Made by a program: the position numbers and the translations under genes. The notes under the pieces are model-generated. The model worked only from the letters and a program-made list of their open reading frames with translations, was not told the DNA's origin and did not search any database. From Colwellia sp. M166 (GTDB lineage Bacteria; Pseudomonadota; Gammaproteobacteria; Enterobacterales; Alteromonadaceae), in assembly GCF_024585285.1 (NCBI RefSeq), contig NZ_CP040755.1, positions 3,162,001-3,226,000 on the forward strand: a DNA stretch of 64,000 nt. Reading direction: 5' to 3'. This document shows positions 18,051 to 31,605 of the stretch, piece after piece (position 1 is the first letter of the stretch; every line of letters starts with the position of its first letter).

Positions 18051-19169
18051 TTATGCTAGTTTTTCTACCATATTTTGCCAGCTACGTTGTTGTTCAGCTA
18101 ATCGGCGCTTAATTTCTTGGTACTGAGCCATTACTTCTGAGTTTTCTACATCAGCCATTAATTGGTCGCGCTTGCTGGCGATTAACGCTTTACGCACTTC
18201 ATAAAACTCATTAATTTTATGAATCAGTTCATCGTATTCATGTTGTAGCCTTTCTAATAATTGCTCAGCGTCAGGATGTGCGGCTATTTTTTCTTTACTA
18301 CGTAATAAAATCATCGCTAAGCGTGCTTTTTCGATTTTATCTTCAGGTGTTATACGTAATTTGGATGTTAGCTTTAGTGATTCACAGGCCTTGATAAGCC
18401 ACTTTGTGGGATCGAACTGCCACCAGCGAATCCCGTTACGATAGTCGTTTTCAAAAATATGATGATAGTTATGATAGCCTTCACCAAAAGTAAAGAAGGC
18501 TAAAAAACCATTGTCGCGCGCGGTATTTTTTTCTGTGTAAGTTTGTTTGCCCCAAATGTGAGCTAATGAATTAATGAAAAATGTTGTGTGATGGCTTAAC
18601 ACTAAACGTAAAAAACCAATAAGAAGTAAACTGCTAATTACATCGCCATGCCATAAACCAAACAATAAAGGTACGCCCACGTTCATTAAAATCGTTAAGA
18701 GTAAATAATGCTTGTGCTGCCAAACGACGATTGCATCTTTTTGTAGATCGCGAACGTTATCGTAATCATTGTATCGTTCTGGTTGAAAGTCTCTAATCAT
18801 CCAACCGATATGTGAATGCCAGAAACCCATTTTAGCTGAGTAGGGATCAATATGGTTTTTATCGACATGTTTATGGTGAATACGGTGATCTGAAGACCAG
18901 TGCAGCGCACTGTTTTGCAAAGCAAATGCACCACCTAAAGCGTAAATCAGTCGTAGTGACCAATGCGCTTGATAAGTTCTATGTGACCAGAGTCTATGAT
19001 AACCAGCGGTGATCGACATGCCACAATAAATAAAGCAAATAATTGCCACGGTGATTTCTGTGGCATCAAAGCCATGAGTGAACGCACGGTAAGGTACTGC
19101 GATTGCAGCAAATAAAAAGGTAATGCTGAATATAAAAACATTTAACCAGATAATAGGTGGTTTTTTCAT
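18051..19169 (-). CDS. Membrane fatty acyl-CoA/phospholipid desaturase
   Basis: A 372-residue di-iron desaturase of the stearoyl-CoA delta-9 type, placing a cis double bond in saturated acyl chains and so adjusting membrane fluidity in the cold. The three histidine boxes are HRLWSH (58-63), HRIHH (95-99) and YHNYHH (near 240), set among four membrane segments. The last 90 residues are a charged, helical tail probably forming a coiled coil. The gene lies between sthA and fabR, absent from this position in E. coli, and has a FabR-like operator over its transcription start. Confidence 0.92.
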   Translation of the reverse strand: MKKPPIIWLNVFIFSITFLFAAIAVPYRAFTHGFDATEITVAIICFIYCGMSITAGYHRLWSHRTYQAHWSLRLIYALGGAFALQNSALHWSSDHRIHHKHVDKNHIDPYSAKMGFWHSHIGWMIRDFQPERYNDYDNVRDLQKDAIVVWQHKHYLLLTILMNVGVPLLFGLWHGDVISSLLLIGFLRLVLSHHTTFFINSLAHIWGKQTYTEKNTARDNGFLAFFTFGEGYHNYHHIFENDYRNGIRWWQFDPTKWLIKACESLKLTSKLRITPEDKIEKARLAMILLRSKEKIAAHPDAEQLLERLQHEYDELIHKINEFYEVRKALIASKRDQLMADVENSEVMAQYQEIKRRLAEQQRSWQNMVEKLA

Positions 19170-19204
19170 TTAATTTCCATCTAGAGTTAATCACCGAAAT
19201 TTTC

Positions 19205-19222
19205 GGTGTACACATGTACGCT
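19205..19222 (-). promoter_or_regulatory. FabR-like operator
   Basis: On the minus strand it reads AGCGTACATGTGTACACC, matching the known FabR consensus AGCGTACA-N2-TGT-N2-GCT at most positions. It lies just after the -10 of the desaturase promoter. A second palindrome CACCGAAA-T-TTTCGGTG (19192-19208) overlaps its proximal edge. Repression of the desaturase by the divergent fabR product is inferred. Confidence 0.75.
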
Positions 19223-19250
19223 ATTTTAACTTTACTCATTGCTGAGTCAA
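19223..19250 (-). promoter_or_regulatory. Sigma-70 promoter of the desaturase gene
   Basis: The minus strand reads TTGACT (19245-19250), 16 bp, then TAAAAT (19223-19228). Transcription would start within the FabR-like operator, a classic arrangement for repression. Confidence 0.65.
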
Positions 19251-19385
19251 GTGTTCAATGTTGATTTATTAACCCTGATAAAAAATTCAACTTAGTTAGA
19301 TTCACGTAATTTACTAGTAATATTACCTATTTTCAGTATCATATCAACTCGATATAAAGTGAAAGTCATTACTAGGTGTACGGCT

Positions 19386-20039
19386 ATGAGTGGTATTAGA
19401 GCACTGCAGAAAGAAAAAACACGTCGACAATTAATTGATGCAGCCTTAGGGCAGCTCAGCAGTGAACGAAGTTTTTCTAGCCTAAGCTTACGAGAAGTCG
19501 CAAAAGAAGCGGGATTAGCGCCGACTTCTTTTTATCGTCATTTTTCTGATATGGATGAACTAGGTCTGACCTTGGTTGATGAAGCCGGCTTAACTTTGCG
19601 TCAATTGATGCGACAAGCAAGACAGCGTATTGAAAAAGGCGGTTCAGTCATTCAAATTTCTGTTTTTACTTTTATGGAATTTATTGAGAATAATGGTAAT
19701 ATTTTCCGTTTGCTATTACGTGAACGCTCTGGAACTTCACCCGCTTTTCGCGCGGCGGTTAATCGAGAGATTCGTTATTTTACTTTAGAATTATGTGATT
19801 ATTTACAACAAGCAAATAAGTTAGACGGAGAGGTCGCTTATCTACAAGCCAATGCTGCCGTTACTATTGTTTTTAGTGCAGGCTCTGACGCACTAGATTG
19901 TGACAAGAATGATTTAAAAGAATTAGCACTACGAACAATTAAACAGCTAAGGTTTATTGCTCGCGGTGCTTTTGAATTCGGTTTGCGTAGTGAAATTCGT
20001 GGCGAAGCGCGAAGAAGATCTAAAGGCGAGACAAAATAA
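19386..20039 (+). CDS. fabR: TetR-family repressor of unsaturated fatty acid synthesis
   Basis: A 217-residue regulator from the ATG at 19386 (AGGTG eight bases upstream; a GTG at 19359 opens the same frame). The N-terminal [21 protein letters not shown] and the [23 protein letters not shown] are nearly those of E. coli FabR. Known role: it senses the ratio of unsaturated to saturated acyl thioesters and represses fabA/fabB. Here the divergent desaturase is the obvious target. The last 20 bp overlap the convergent trmA. Confidence 0.93.
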   Translation: MSGIRALQKEKTRRQLIDAALGQLSSERSFSSLSLREVAKEAGLAPTSFYRHFSDMDELGLTLVDEAGLTLRQLMRQARQRIEKGGSVIQISVFTFMEFIENNGNIFRLLLRERSGTSPAFRAAVNREIRYFTLELCDYLQQANKLDGEVAYLQANAAVTIVFSAGSDALDCDKNDLKELALRTIKQLRFIARGAFEFGLRSEIRGEARRRSKGETK

Positions 20040-21114
20040 CGCCAGTTTCAATATGATGAGTGTAAGGGAATTGGTCAAACAGCGCGAAGTGTTCGATTTT
20101 ATGAGTTTTAACTAGCTCAGTTAAGTTTTCACGTAATGTTACTGGGTTACATGAAATGTAAATGATACGTTCAAAACGACTGACTAATTCAACACTATCA
20201 GGATCAAGACCCGCTCGCGGTGGATCAACAAGTACAGTTTGATAATTATAACTTGTTAGATCAAAACCTTCTAAACGACGAAATACTCGCTCACCATTCA
20301 TTGCTTGGCTGAAGTCTTCACTGGCCATTCTCACGATATCAACATTACCAAGATTGTTTGCCGAGATATTAATTTGCGCAGACTTGACTGAGGTTTTCGA
20401 TATTTCAGTGCCGAGTACACGATCGAAGTTTTCAGCTAATGCGATACTAAAATTACCATTACCACAGTAAAGCTCAATTAAATCACCACCTGTACCGGTT
20501 GTTGCTTGTTGAGCCCAAAGTAACATTTTCTCATTTACCTTGGCATTAGGTTGAGTAAAACTATTCTCAACCTGTTGGTAATGAAACTGTTTGTCGCCTA
20601 CCGTCAAGGTTTCCATGACATAGTCTTTATTTAAGATCACTTTTTGTTTGCGTGCGCGGCCAATAATATCGACAGGGGCAATTACTGATAAACGCACTTT
20701 TAACTGTTGCGCTTGCTCAATCCATTGTTCATCCAACTGTTTATGATAAAGCAGGCTGATTAATACCTCGCCGCTTAACGTCGCAAGAAAATCTACTTGA
20801 AACAGGCGTTGGCGCAAAATGTCTTTATCTTTTATATCAGCTAATAGTACGGACATAAATTGGTTAATAAGTTCACTGGCAACAGGAAAATCATCAACCC
20901 TAAACTTTTGTTTGGTCTCGCTATCAAACATGATGTAATAGAGATCATCACCTTCATGCCAAACTCGAAACTCAGCACGCTGACGATAATTTAATGTTGG
21001 CGATGGAAAAATTTCAAATGTTGGCAATTCAAACTCAGCAAAATCTGCTGCAATACTTTGCTGTTTTTCATCAAGTTGTGGTTGATAATTGTCGGGGTGA
21101 ATGTGGCTAAACAT
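20020..21114 (-). CDS. trmA: tRNA (uracil-54-C5) methyltransferase
   Basis: A 364-residue SAM-dependent enzyme making ribothymidine at position 54 of tRNA. The SAM site is [16 protein letters not shown], the DPPRAGLD motif is present, and the catalytic Cys lies in YISCNPVTL. The length equals that of E. coli TrmA (366). It overlaps the 3' end of fabR by 20 bp in convergent orientation. The sthA-fabR-trmA neighbourhood is conserved in enterobacteria. Confidence 0.95.
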   Translation of the reverse strand: MFSHIHPDNYQPQLDEKQQSIAADFAEFELPTFEIFPSPTLNYRQRAEFRVWHEGDDLYYIMFDSETKQKFRVDDFPVASELINQFMSVLLADIKDKDILRQRLFQVDFLATLSGEVLISLLYHKQLDEQWIEQAQQLKVRLSVIAPVDIIGRARKQKVILNKDYVMETLTVGDKQFHYQQVENSFTQPNAKVNEKMLLWAQQATTGTGGDLIELYCGNGNFSIALAENFDRVLGTEISKTSVKSAQINISANNLGNVDIVRMASEDFSQAMNGERVFRRLEGFDLTSYNYQTVLVDPPRAGLDPDSVELVSRFERIIYISCNPVTLRENLTELVKTHKIEHFALFDQFPYTHHIETGVILSRL

Positions 21115-21342
21115 TGAAATACCTTGTTGATAGTGAATATAGCGAACAGATTATGAGGCGAGGATTCTAGCGATTGCGCCATTTTTGTCTAGTAATTAAA
21201 AGCTGTATTCTAGAAGAATTAGCTTTTCAAGCATAGCACTTAGTCAAAAATCATAATTATTAATGCGATAATACCGGCTAATGCAGAGTGTATAAAGGTG
21301 TTAACAAAGAGCAAAGCTTTACTTTAAATTATGAGTAGACAT

Positions 21343-21369
21343 AAAAAAGCCCACAAATAAGTGGGCTTG
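21343..21369 (-). terminator. Terminator of the RRM protein gene
   Basis: The minus strand reads AAGCCCAC-TTATTT-GTGGGCTT followed by TTTT, 26 bp after the RRM gene stop. Confidence 0.85.
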
Positions 21370-21394
21370 TAATCATGAAAGTTTTACTCAGGCT

Positions 21395-21841
21395 TTATTC
21401 AGCAGCTTGCTCTGGTCGCTCTTTTGCTTCGCGTACTTTCAGGGTTCTTTGTTGAAACTCACTATCGTTTAATGATGAAACAGCTTTATCAGCATCAGCT
21501 GCTGATATTTCAACAAAACCAAATCCGCGTCTTTTCCCGGTATGTTTATCTTTCATCAATCTTACAGATTGAACTTGACCATATTCGGAAAAAAGTTCTC
21601 TAACTGCAGCTTCATTAGCTCTATATGGCAAGTTGCCAACATAGAGTGTAGTGATGCTTGCATCGGCTTCTTCTACATTTGTTTCGGCTTTTCCAACTAG
21701 CGGCGCGATAAATGCACAAACAAAAGCGACAACTGCAACGCTTATACTTGTTAGTTCGAATACATTACTGCTAGCTAAAAAATATATAGCAACAGAGAAT
21801 ACTAACGCCACAATTAGCGTTAATGCTTGAGGAGACTTCAT
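21395..21841 (-). CDS. Membrane-anchored RRM RNA-binding protein
   Basis: A 148-residue protein with two N-terminal hydrophobic segments (about residues 5-24 and 30-48) that should form a membrane hairpin, followed by one RRM domain. RNP2 reads LYVGNLP (about 66-72) and RNP1 reads KRRGFGFVEI (about 105-114), both intact with aromatic RNA-contact residues. Soluble RRM proteins of bacteria are often cold-induced. The added membrane anchor suggests RNA binding at the inner face of the membrane, which is inference. It is a single gene with its own terminator, upstream of the rrn operon on the opposite strand. Confidence 0.85.
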   Translation of the reverse strand: MKSPQALTLIVALVFSVAIYFLASSNVFELTSISVAVVAFVCAFIAPLVGKAETNVEEADASITTLYVGNLPYRANEAAVRELFSEYGQVQSVRLMKDKHTGKRRGFGFVEISAADADKAVSSLNDSEFQQRTLKVREAKERPEQAAE

Positions 21842-22218
21842 AATGGATACCTAATTATTATTTTATAAAAAACTTAAATTGCAATTCTATGTTACCCACC
21901 TTTTAGTAATGTGCAACTATAAGTGCAATTTTTATTCAATTTAATCAGGTAAGTATCCTTTATCTATAGTTTGTGAGACATTTTTTCGTATAACTCAGGC
22001 TATGGCACTACTTTATATATTTGTAGTGCTACTAATACACCTTATATAAGGGAGTAAATGTAAAGCTGTAGAGTAGGGATGTTATAAATAAAACAGTATT
22101 ATTTGCACCTATATTTATGAGCTGAGTGCATTTTACTCTGCTTTAGCTCAATAAAAATGCCTATAGTACAATAAAAAGGCGAACAGTCATATTTCTGTAA
22201 TTTAATTGCATTTAGCTG

Positions 22219-22246
22219 TTGACGTGAGGCGAAAAATCTCTAGAAT
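22219..22246 (+). promoter_or_regulatory. rrn promoter P1
   Basis: TTGACG, a 16-bp spacer and TAGAAT, followed by a GC-rich GCGC discriminator typical of growth-rate and ppGpp-controlled rRNA promoters. An AT-rich stretch upstream could act as an UP element. Confidence 0.8.
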
Positions 22247-22389
22247 GCGCTCCAGTTCCAAGGGGTCACCCCAACGAGCTGTTTTAATAGGTTATCTCGT
22301 ACAGTTCAGGCTGAATTGGTTAACTTAACGTTTTAAAGTAAAGGTTTTAAATCTTCTGAAAAGAAAGTTTAAAAAGTTTCAAAAAAGCG

Positions 22390-22417
22390 TTGACATTAAA
22401 ACTGAGTTGCGTAGAAT
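22390..22417 (+). promoter_or_regulatory. rrn promoter P2
   Basis: TTGACA, a 16-bp spacer and TAGAAT, again followed by GCGC. It lies 171 bp after P1, giving a tandem arrangement like E. coli rrn operons. Confidence 0.8.
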
Positions 22418-22510
22418 GCGCATCTCGCTTCAGAAGCCCTTAGCGTCAAGCAAAGAGTGGTCTGCAGCAACGAAACAACTTACGGTATAGAGCGAATGAG
22501 ATTCTGTATC

Positions 22511-22543
22511 GGTATCATCTTTGATGATACGTTCTTTAACAAT
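22511..22543 (+). promoter_or_regulatory. rrn leader boxB-boxA antitermination element
   Basis: The hairpin GTATCATC-TTT-GATGATAC is followed by GTTCTTTAACAA, close to the boxA consensus. It recruits NusB/NusE-type antitermination complexes in known rrn operons. Confidence 0.75.
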
Positions 22544-22808
22544 TAGTTATCATGCAATTTGTGTGGACACTCACATTAACGTTGATTTTACATAGTTATC
22601 TCTTTCTTCGGAAAGAACATAACAAAAAAACAGCTTAATATGATGTCACACAAAAAATAAGTATCATTTAAACTTTCGGGTTTGAATAATACGTTTTATG
22701 TAGTTATTTAGTTCCTAGTCGGGATTAAGTAACACGACAGAATTCATTGAGCAGATGTCTTTTCTTAGTCAACTTCGGTTAGTTAAGGTGAGCATCACAA
22801 ACGATTTT

Positions 22809-24354
<1,546 letters not shown>

Positions 24355-24476
24355 TCTTGAAGTAAAACAGCTTAATGAGAACCTCGGTTCTGCGAGTGTT
24401 CACACAAATTACATGATAACAAATTAGAAGAAGTCCAAACATCTAAGCTTCGGACAACAATTCTTGAAAGAGAAAT

Positions 24477-24553
<77 letters not shown>

Positions 24554-24672
24554 ATTTACGCTTTTTACGGCGTTGGTTCATCACTCGTGTAGAAAACCTA
24601 CACTTCGCGATAAACCGCCTTGTAAAAAACGTAAATCTGAGTTTTGTTCTAGCTTAAAGATGTTTCCCATTT

Positions 24673-24748
24673 GGGGCTATAGCTCAGCTGGGAGAGCGCC
24701 TGCCTTGCACGCAGGAGGTCAGCAGTTCGATCCTGCTTAGCTCCACCA
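24673..24748 (+). tRNA. tRNA-Ala (TGC)
   Basis: 76 nt with the acceptor stem GGGGCTA/TAGCTCC (one G-T pair), anticodon TGC within CCTTGCACGC, the T-arm GTTCGATCC and an encoded CCA. The Ile-Ala pair is the common gammaproteobacterial rrn spacer content. Confidence 0.97.
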
Positions 24749-25278
24749 CTTCTTCACTAAGAATTGAAAGACCAAACTTAAGTTATGCTTTATTTAAGCT
24801 ACTTTAAGTTTGGTTTTTAACCAAGTCACCACCGAATGCGTGTGAATGACAAGTTCTTTAACAATCTGGAAAGCTGATATAAATACCGGTATTTATATGG
24901 CAAACACGGTGTCGCGCTGTTGTTTGTAAATTATAAATACCAAGCTGTTGTTAATGGGAATATCGCCTGTTAATGATGGTGATTACGGGTCCTCCTCGGA
25001 AACGTAATCAACCCGGTAGTTTGTTTCGTTTAGTTTACTAAATGTAATGAATTACCACTCTTATTCAAGACACACTTTGTGTGCGTGAAAATGTCAGACT
25101 TTACAATTAGTTCGGATTAGTCTCCGAACAATCCAATAGGAAATGTTTTAGCAATAAAATGATTTCGCAGGATTTTAGGTGTTAAACAAGACGCTTTGAG
25201 CGATGTGTAGTTTACTACATGAGCGAAAAAGCAACGAAGGTTAACGCTTAAAAGACCAGAAACTACTTGGGGTTGTAT
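24749..25278 (+). other. tRNA-Ala to 23S spacer with boxA
   Basis: A 530-nt transcribed spacer. A boxA-like GTTCTTTAACAA lies at 24853-24864. A hairpin TGTAG-TTTA-CTACA is near 25205-25218. The last bases before 23S (CTTGGGGTTGTAT) pair with the sequence just after 23S, forming the precursor processing stem. No gene is present. Confidence 0.75.
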
Positions 25279-28181
<2,903 letters not shown>

Positions 28182-28490
28182 ACAACACCCAAGTGGTTTT
28201 GAGTTGTATGAAGTTTGACACAGTGTAGGAATACACGCATCACGCATGACAATGGTGTGAATAAGAGATAGATAAGCTAACAGTTAAAAGCTGTCAGCTA
28301 TCAGTAAAACGAGTATTTATAACTCTTAACAGAGTTCAGCTTTCTAAGATTATTACTTGTTAATCATTTACGTAGGTAAGTGACGAATTGACAAAGCCGC
28401 AAATGAGCGAGAAACGAAGTTGAGTTTACTCAATGAGTATCAGAGTGATTGTAGCAATGACGTCAATTTGGTAATTAACAAGAAAATTTT

Positions 28491-28609
28491 TGTCTAGCGA
28501 CAATAGCGACATGGCCCCACCTGATCCCATTCCGAACTCAGAAGTGAAACGTGTTAGCGCCGATGGTAGTGTGGGAGTTCCCATGTGAGAGTAGGACATT
28601 GCTAGGCTT
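28491..28609 (+). rRNA. rrf: 5S ribosomal RNA
   Basis: About 119 nt from TGTCTAGCGACAATAGCG to GACATTGCTAGGC, whose ends pair. The conserved CCGAACTCAGAAGTGAAACG block is present. The 310-nt spacer after 23S contains a hairpin around GAGTTTACTC near 28421-28434 and no tRNA gene. Confidence 0.97.
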
Positions 28610-28618
28610 CTATTAAGA

Positions 28619-28650
28619 AAAACCCGTAGCTAACGCTACGGGTTTTTTGC
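28619..28650 (+). terminator. rrn operon terminator
   Basis: The stem ACCCGTAGC/GCTACGGGT with loop TAAC is followed by a T-run, ten bases after 5S. Confidence 0.9.
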
Positions 28651-28698
28651 TTTCTGACATTCAAATCTTTTTGCTATCTAACGTTTAAATAAAAAATT

Positions 28699-28992
28699 GC
28701 GACAATAGCACCGTGGCCCCCTTGAACCCTCGGCAACTGCTCCTGCGTTGTCCTAGTGACCTACATCCTTGTAGGAAATTCGCTATATAAAGAGACGCAG
28801 AAGTGCTCGTTCTTGTGCATTGATTCACGCGCACCATTAGTGAATCCCTTCGCGTCAAACGTGTTAGCGCCGATGGTAAAGAGCGTGTGGGTGTTCTTCT
28901 CTTTATGTGAGGTCGTTGCTGCATATTCATATGCCCACGACATTAGCGCATCTTTGCACGTCAGAAATCCGTAGCTAACGCTACGGTTTTTG
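28699..28992 (+). pseudogene. Degenerate, interrupted second 5S rRNA plus terminator copy
   Basis: Bases 28699-28720 repeat the 5S start (GCGACAATAGC ... TGGCCCC). Bases 28857-28880 repeat its middle (AAACGTGTTAGCGCCGATGG). Bases 28969-28992 repeat the rrn terminator stem CGTAGC-TAACG-CTACG with its T-run. The pieces keep the order of the intact gene but are separated by about 130 bp containing CTGCTCCTGCGTTGTCC and a CTACATCCTTGTAG hairpin, also seen in the MITE-like repeats. This is a duplicated 5S unit invaded by repeat sequence. It should not give functional 5S. Confidence 0.75.
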
Positions 28993-29397
28993 ACTTTCTA
29001 GCATTTAAGAAATCACACGCTACCTTGAAGCACTACTGACAATGGTCGTTTGACTAATGTAAGTTAATCTCATGTAAAAATCGAACGTCGTTGCTGTATA
29101 TCGTTGTGCTCACAGCATTAACACACATCTAAAGGCCGTTACGAAGATGGCGAACTTTTTACTTTTTGAGATGTATATAATTAAAGTTCAGCTATCAGGT
29201 AGGGATAATTACGATCAGACACAACTTATCCTATCTATGGATAAGCAGGAGTGAATGTTAGGTATGAGTATTTGTTGCAACTTTATGATTTTGAACTAAA
29301 TAGCGAGTCACTGTAAATAACTGAAATAAGTCGACAGCATAGTTATCCGGCTGTCGACTTAAATAGTTATTTGATTTTTACCTCGTTTGACTGTGTG
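28993..29397. other. Decayed repeat region downstream of rrn with a long hairpin
   Basis: Bases 29088-29130 resemble 28911-28953 (GTCGTTGCTGTATAT versus GTCGTTGCTGCATAT and similar continuation), a further worn duplicate. Bases 29327-29338 and 29350-29361 form a perfect 12-bp inverted repeat (TAAGTCGACAGC), extended by AAATAACT/AGTTATTT at 29315-29322 and 29365-29372. Just after the tubulin-like gene on the minus strand, it may be that gene's terminator, though the T-run is poor. No gene is seen. Confidence 0.55.
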
Positions 29398-31605
29398 TTA
29401 AGTCTTTTTTTGAGGGAAAATGTCATTGTTAAGTGATATTATTTGTGTCTTGCTAATTCTATGACGATAAATTTCACGAAGGTAGTGAATTGATTTTTTA
29501 ACGCAATCAATGCTCAATCTAATATCATTGATAGATGTGAATTTTTTATTATCACGGATAAGCTCTCTGTATTTTTTTTCGTACATTGGTTTAATTGCAT
29601 ACCAATTTGTATCGAGTATTTTTGCTGGATTTTCAAACTCCATTAACATTTCATGAAGCTTTTCTTCGTCAAATTTGTCTTCTTTAATAAAGCTGATTAT
29701 TGCTTTATCTAATTTATCATCAAATCGATAGTCATCTCTAGCAAAGCAACGTTTGATATAAGATACGATCAAAGTCAAAAAATCATCACTTAAACATGGG
29801 CTTTTGGCAATGAGTGTTGTTAAAGATAAGTTTGCCGAAGCACCAATAACCAATGCGTATCGTTTTAACGTTGTATTTGGAAATAAATTATTAAGATGGG
29901 TTTTTAACTTGTTTAAGTCCATGTAAGACAATTTATAATCTTTAGGTAATGAAACAATTGAGACAATTGAGGAGCAGTTCTTAAAAAAGTGCAGTTCTTT
30001 CAATTTGCTTGCATCGTTATTGTTCTCTTTATACAGTTTTAGTGCCTGGCGGTATTGTGTTGATTCAATAGGTAATAAACTAACACCTTCTATCGCTTGA
30101 GTTTGTTTATTAAAGTGAGGTAAATCAATTGACCTAAAAAATAAGTCATCAATATCGACAGAAGATTTTTTTGCTTCGGCATGCGTAACATTATTATCAG
30201 AATCTATATTACTGGCGACAACAGATTCTGCATAAGCAATAGCAACAGGACCTGCTAAACTCATAAATAAGTCATTAGCATCTAATCTTATGGTTTCACC
30301 TAAGTCTATTCCTGCGCGTCTAAAGTAGTTTTCATCATAATCTGTAGTGACAGCTTGAGCGCTTAAAATGTTAAATATCTGCTGACTAATGTATTGGTTT
30401 GCATAAGCTTCCATAGCATTTACATCAATATTTTTAATGCCACCTTCATTATCATTCTCTTCTGCATAGCGCATAATATCATTGGAGATGAGCATCATTG
30501 CATTCCAAGGGCGAATTCTGTGCATTACATTTGGAGCACTACATTCTTCATTTTCAACGTTATAGGAAAAATCCCATTCTTCGGCTAAGTACTTACATAG
30601 TAAACGCCCCGCGTTGATATGTAATGCCTCAGAAGTTTCTATGCTAGGGTCATTTATATTAGGTAAAATACAGATGCCGCTGGTAAAAATTGGTTCAAAA
30701 ACGAAGGATTGACTGTGGCTAAGTAATTCTTTTTCTGAGCGTATATCGAAAGTTTTACTCATGTATGAGAATTGCTGTGCTAAACCAAACTCTGATGCCA
30801 TTCCTGAGCCAGTGCCACCGCCAGCACTAAAAATGTAGAAATATAAACGTGATTGATTGGCCTTGATGCCACATGAATCTATTAAATAAGAATGGATGAA
30901 CTTCCAGTCGGGATTGGTAAATTGATCTGTTTCTTTATTTAAGATCATTTTGGCTAAGTATTGACCTAGTATAGGCGCATTACCAGCACCACCCGCATGA
31001 ACCTCTGACAAATCCATTATTTTTAATTTGCTGTATTCAGCAAGGAAATTATTTGCCTCACCTTTGGATGAAAAGCGAATTCGACCTTCGATATCTTTAT
31101 CTAAGTCGCCAAGCATCACTAAAGGTTCCATAAGAAAAATAGGCTTTACAACTTGCTCATCGGTAAGTTTCAAACTGCGTTGTATCCACTTTACCGCACG
31201 AGATTCCTTTTCTTTACGTTTATTTTCTTCATCATGGAATTCATTCAAATAATAATTACGTGCATTATGAACAAGCGAAGCGACATCTAAGGCAATATTG
31301 GAACCACAACGACCTAAACCAATTAGACAGACGGAAGGAAAATTAGGAGTAATTTTTGTATCATCTAATTCGTTATTTTCTTGAGGATATACATCGTATC
31401 GGAGTGCGTCTAAGTTCGATAGTATCCGTGTTAAATCCTTTTCGGTAAAATAATTTGGTACGCCAAGTTGTTCTGAAGTCAGCTCACTTGACTTGTTAGG
31501 TACTTTACTCTTAACAATAATATCGCAGTCATCTTCTAGCTCAACTATGCTTTGTTGGTTGGTTGCAGATTTTTTTTTGGTTTTAGCTAGTCGCTTAGTT
31601 TGCAT
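29398..31605 (-). CDS. Solitary tubulin/FtsZ-superfamily GTPase-like protein
   Basis: A 735-residue protein from an ATG with AAGGA eight bases upstream. Residues 1-90 are basic and polar. Residues 91-112 (VCLIGLGRCGSNIALDVAS) look like the first strand and T1 loop of the tubulin/FtsZ fold. HAGGAGNAP lies at 203-211. FSAGGGTGSGMASEFG at 259-274 is the tubulin signature G-box. IRLDANDLFMSL near 439-450 aligns by eye with the FtsZ T7 loop (INLDFADVKTVM), including the acidic residue needed for hydrolysis in the neighbouring subunit. The C-terminal 270 residues are helical, charged and without a known domain, and the tail is basic. It is about twice the length of FtsZ and clearly not the division FtsZ. 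It may belong to the FtsZ-like or tubulin-like groups known from genome surveys. The role is unknown. There is no partner gene. Confidence 0.85.
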   Translation of the reverse strand: MQTKRLAKTKKKSATNQQSIVELEDDCDIIVKSKVPNKSSELTSEQLGVPNYFTEKDLTRILSNLDALRYDVYPQENNELDDTKITPNFPSVCLIGLGRCGSNIALDVASLVHNARNYYLNEFHDEENKRKEKESRAVKWIQRSLKLTDEQVVKPIFLMEPLVMLGDLDKDIEGRIRFSSKGEANNFLAEYSKLKIMDLSEVHAGGAGNAPILGQYLAKMILNKETDQFTNPDWKFIHSYLIDSCGIKANQSRLYFYIFSAGGGTGSGMASEFGLAQQFSYMSKTFDIRSEKELLSHSQSFVFEPIFTSGICILPNINDPSIETSEALHINAGRLLCKYLAEEWDFSYNVENEECSAPNVMHRIRPWNAMMLISNDIMRYAEENDNEGGIKNIDVNAMEAYANQYISQQIFNILSAQAVTTDYDENYFRRAGIDLGETIRLDANDLFMSLAGPVAIAYAESVVASNIDSDNNVTHAEAKKSSVDIDDLFFRSIDLPHFNKQTQAIEGVSLLPIESTQYRQALKLYKENNNDASKLKELHFFKNCSSIVSIVSLPKDYKLSYMDLNKLKTHLNNLFPNTTLKRYALVIGASANLSLTTLIAKSPCLSDDFLTLIVSYIKRCFARDDYRFDDKLDKAIISFIKEDKFDEEKLHEMLMEFENPAKILDTNWYAIKPMYEKKYRELIRDNKKFTSINDIRLSIDCVKKSIHYLREIYRHRISKTQIISLNNDIFPQKKT

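Larger units (their letters stand above)
21842..22808. other. Leader and promoter region of the rrn operon
   Basis: No protein gene is apparent. Within 21842-22100 there is an AT-rich stretch and a weak inverted repeat (GGCACTAC/GTAGTGCT, about 22001-22030). Two sigma-70 promoters and an antitermination element follow and are listed separately. The rest is the transcribed leader of the 16S precursor. Confidence 0.7.

Noticed and set aside
29398..31605. The tubulin-like gene as the division FtsZ or plasmid TubZ
   Set aside because: It is about twice as long, lacks the ftsQAZ/mur neighbourhood and a TubR-like partner, and sits next to an rRNA operon.
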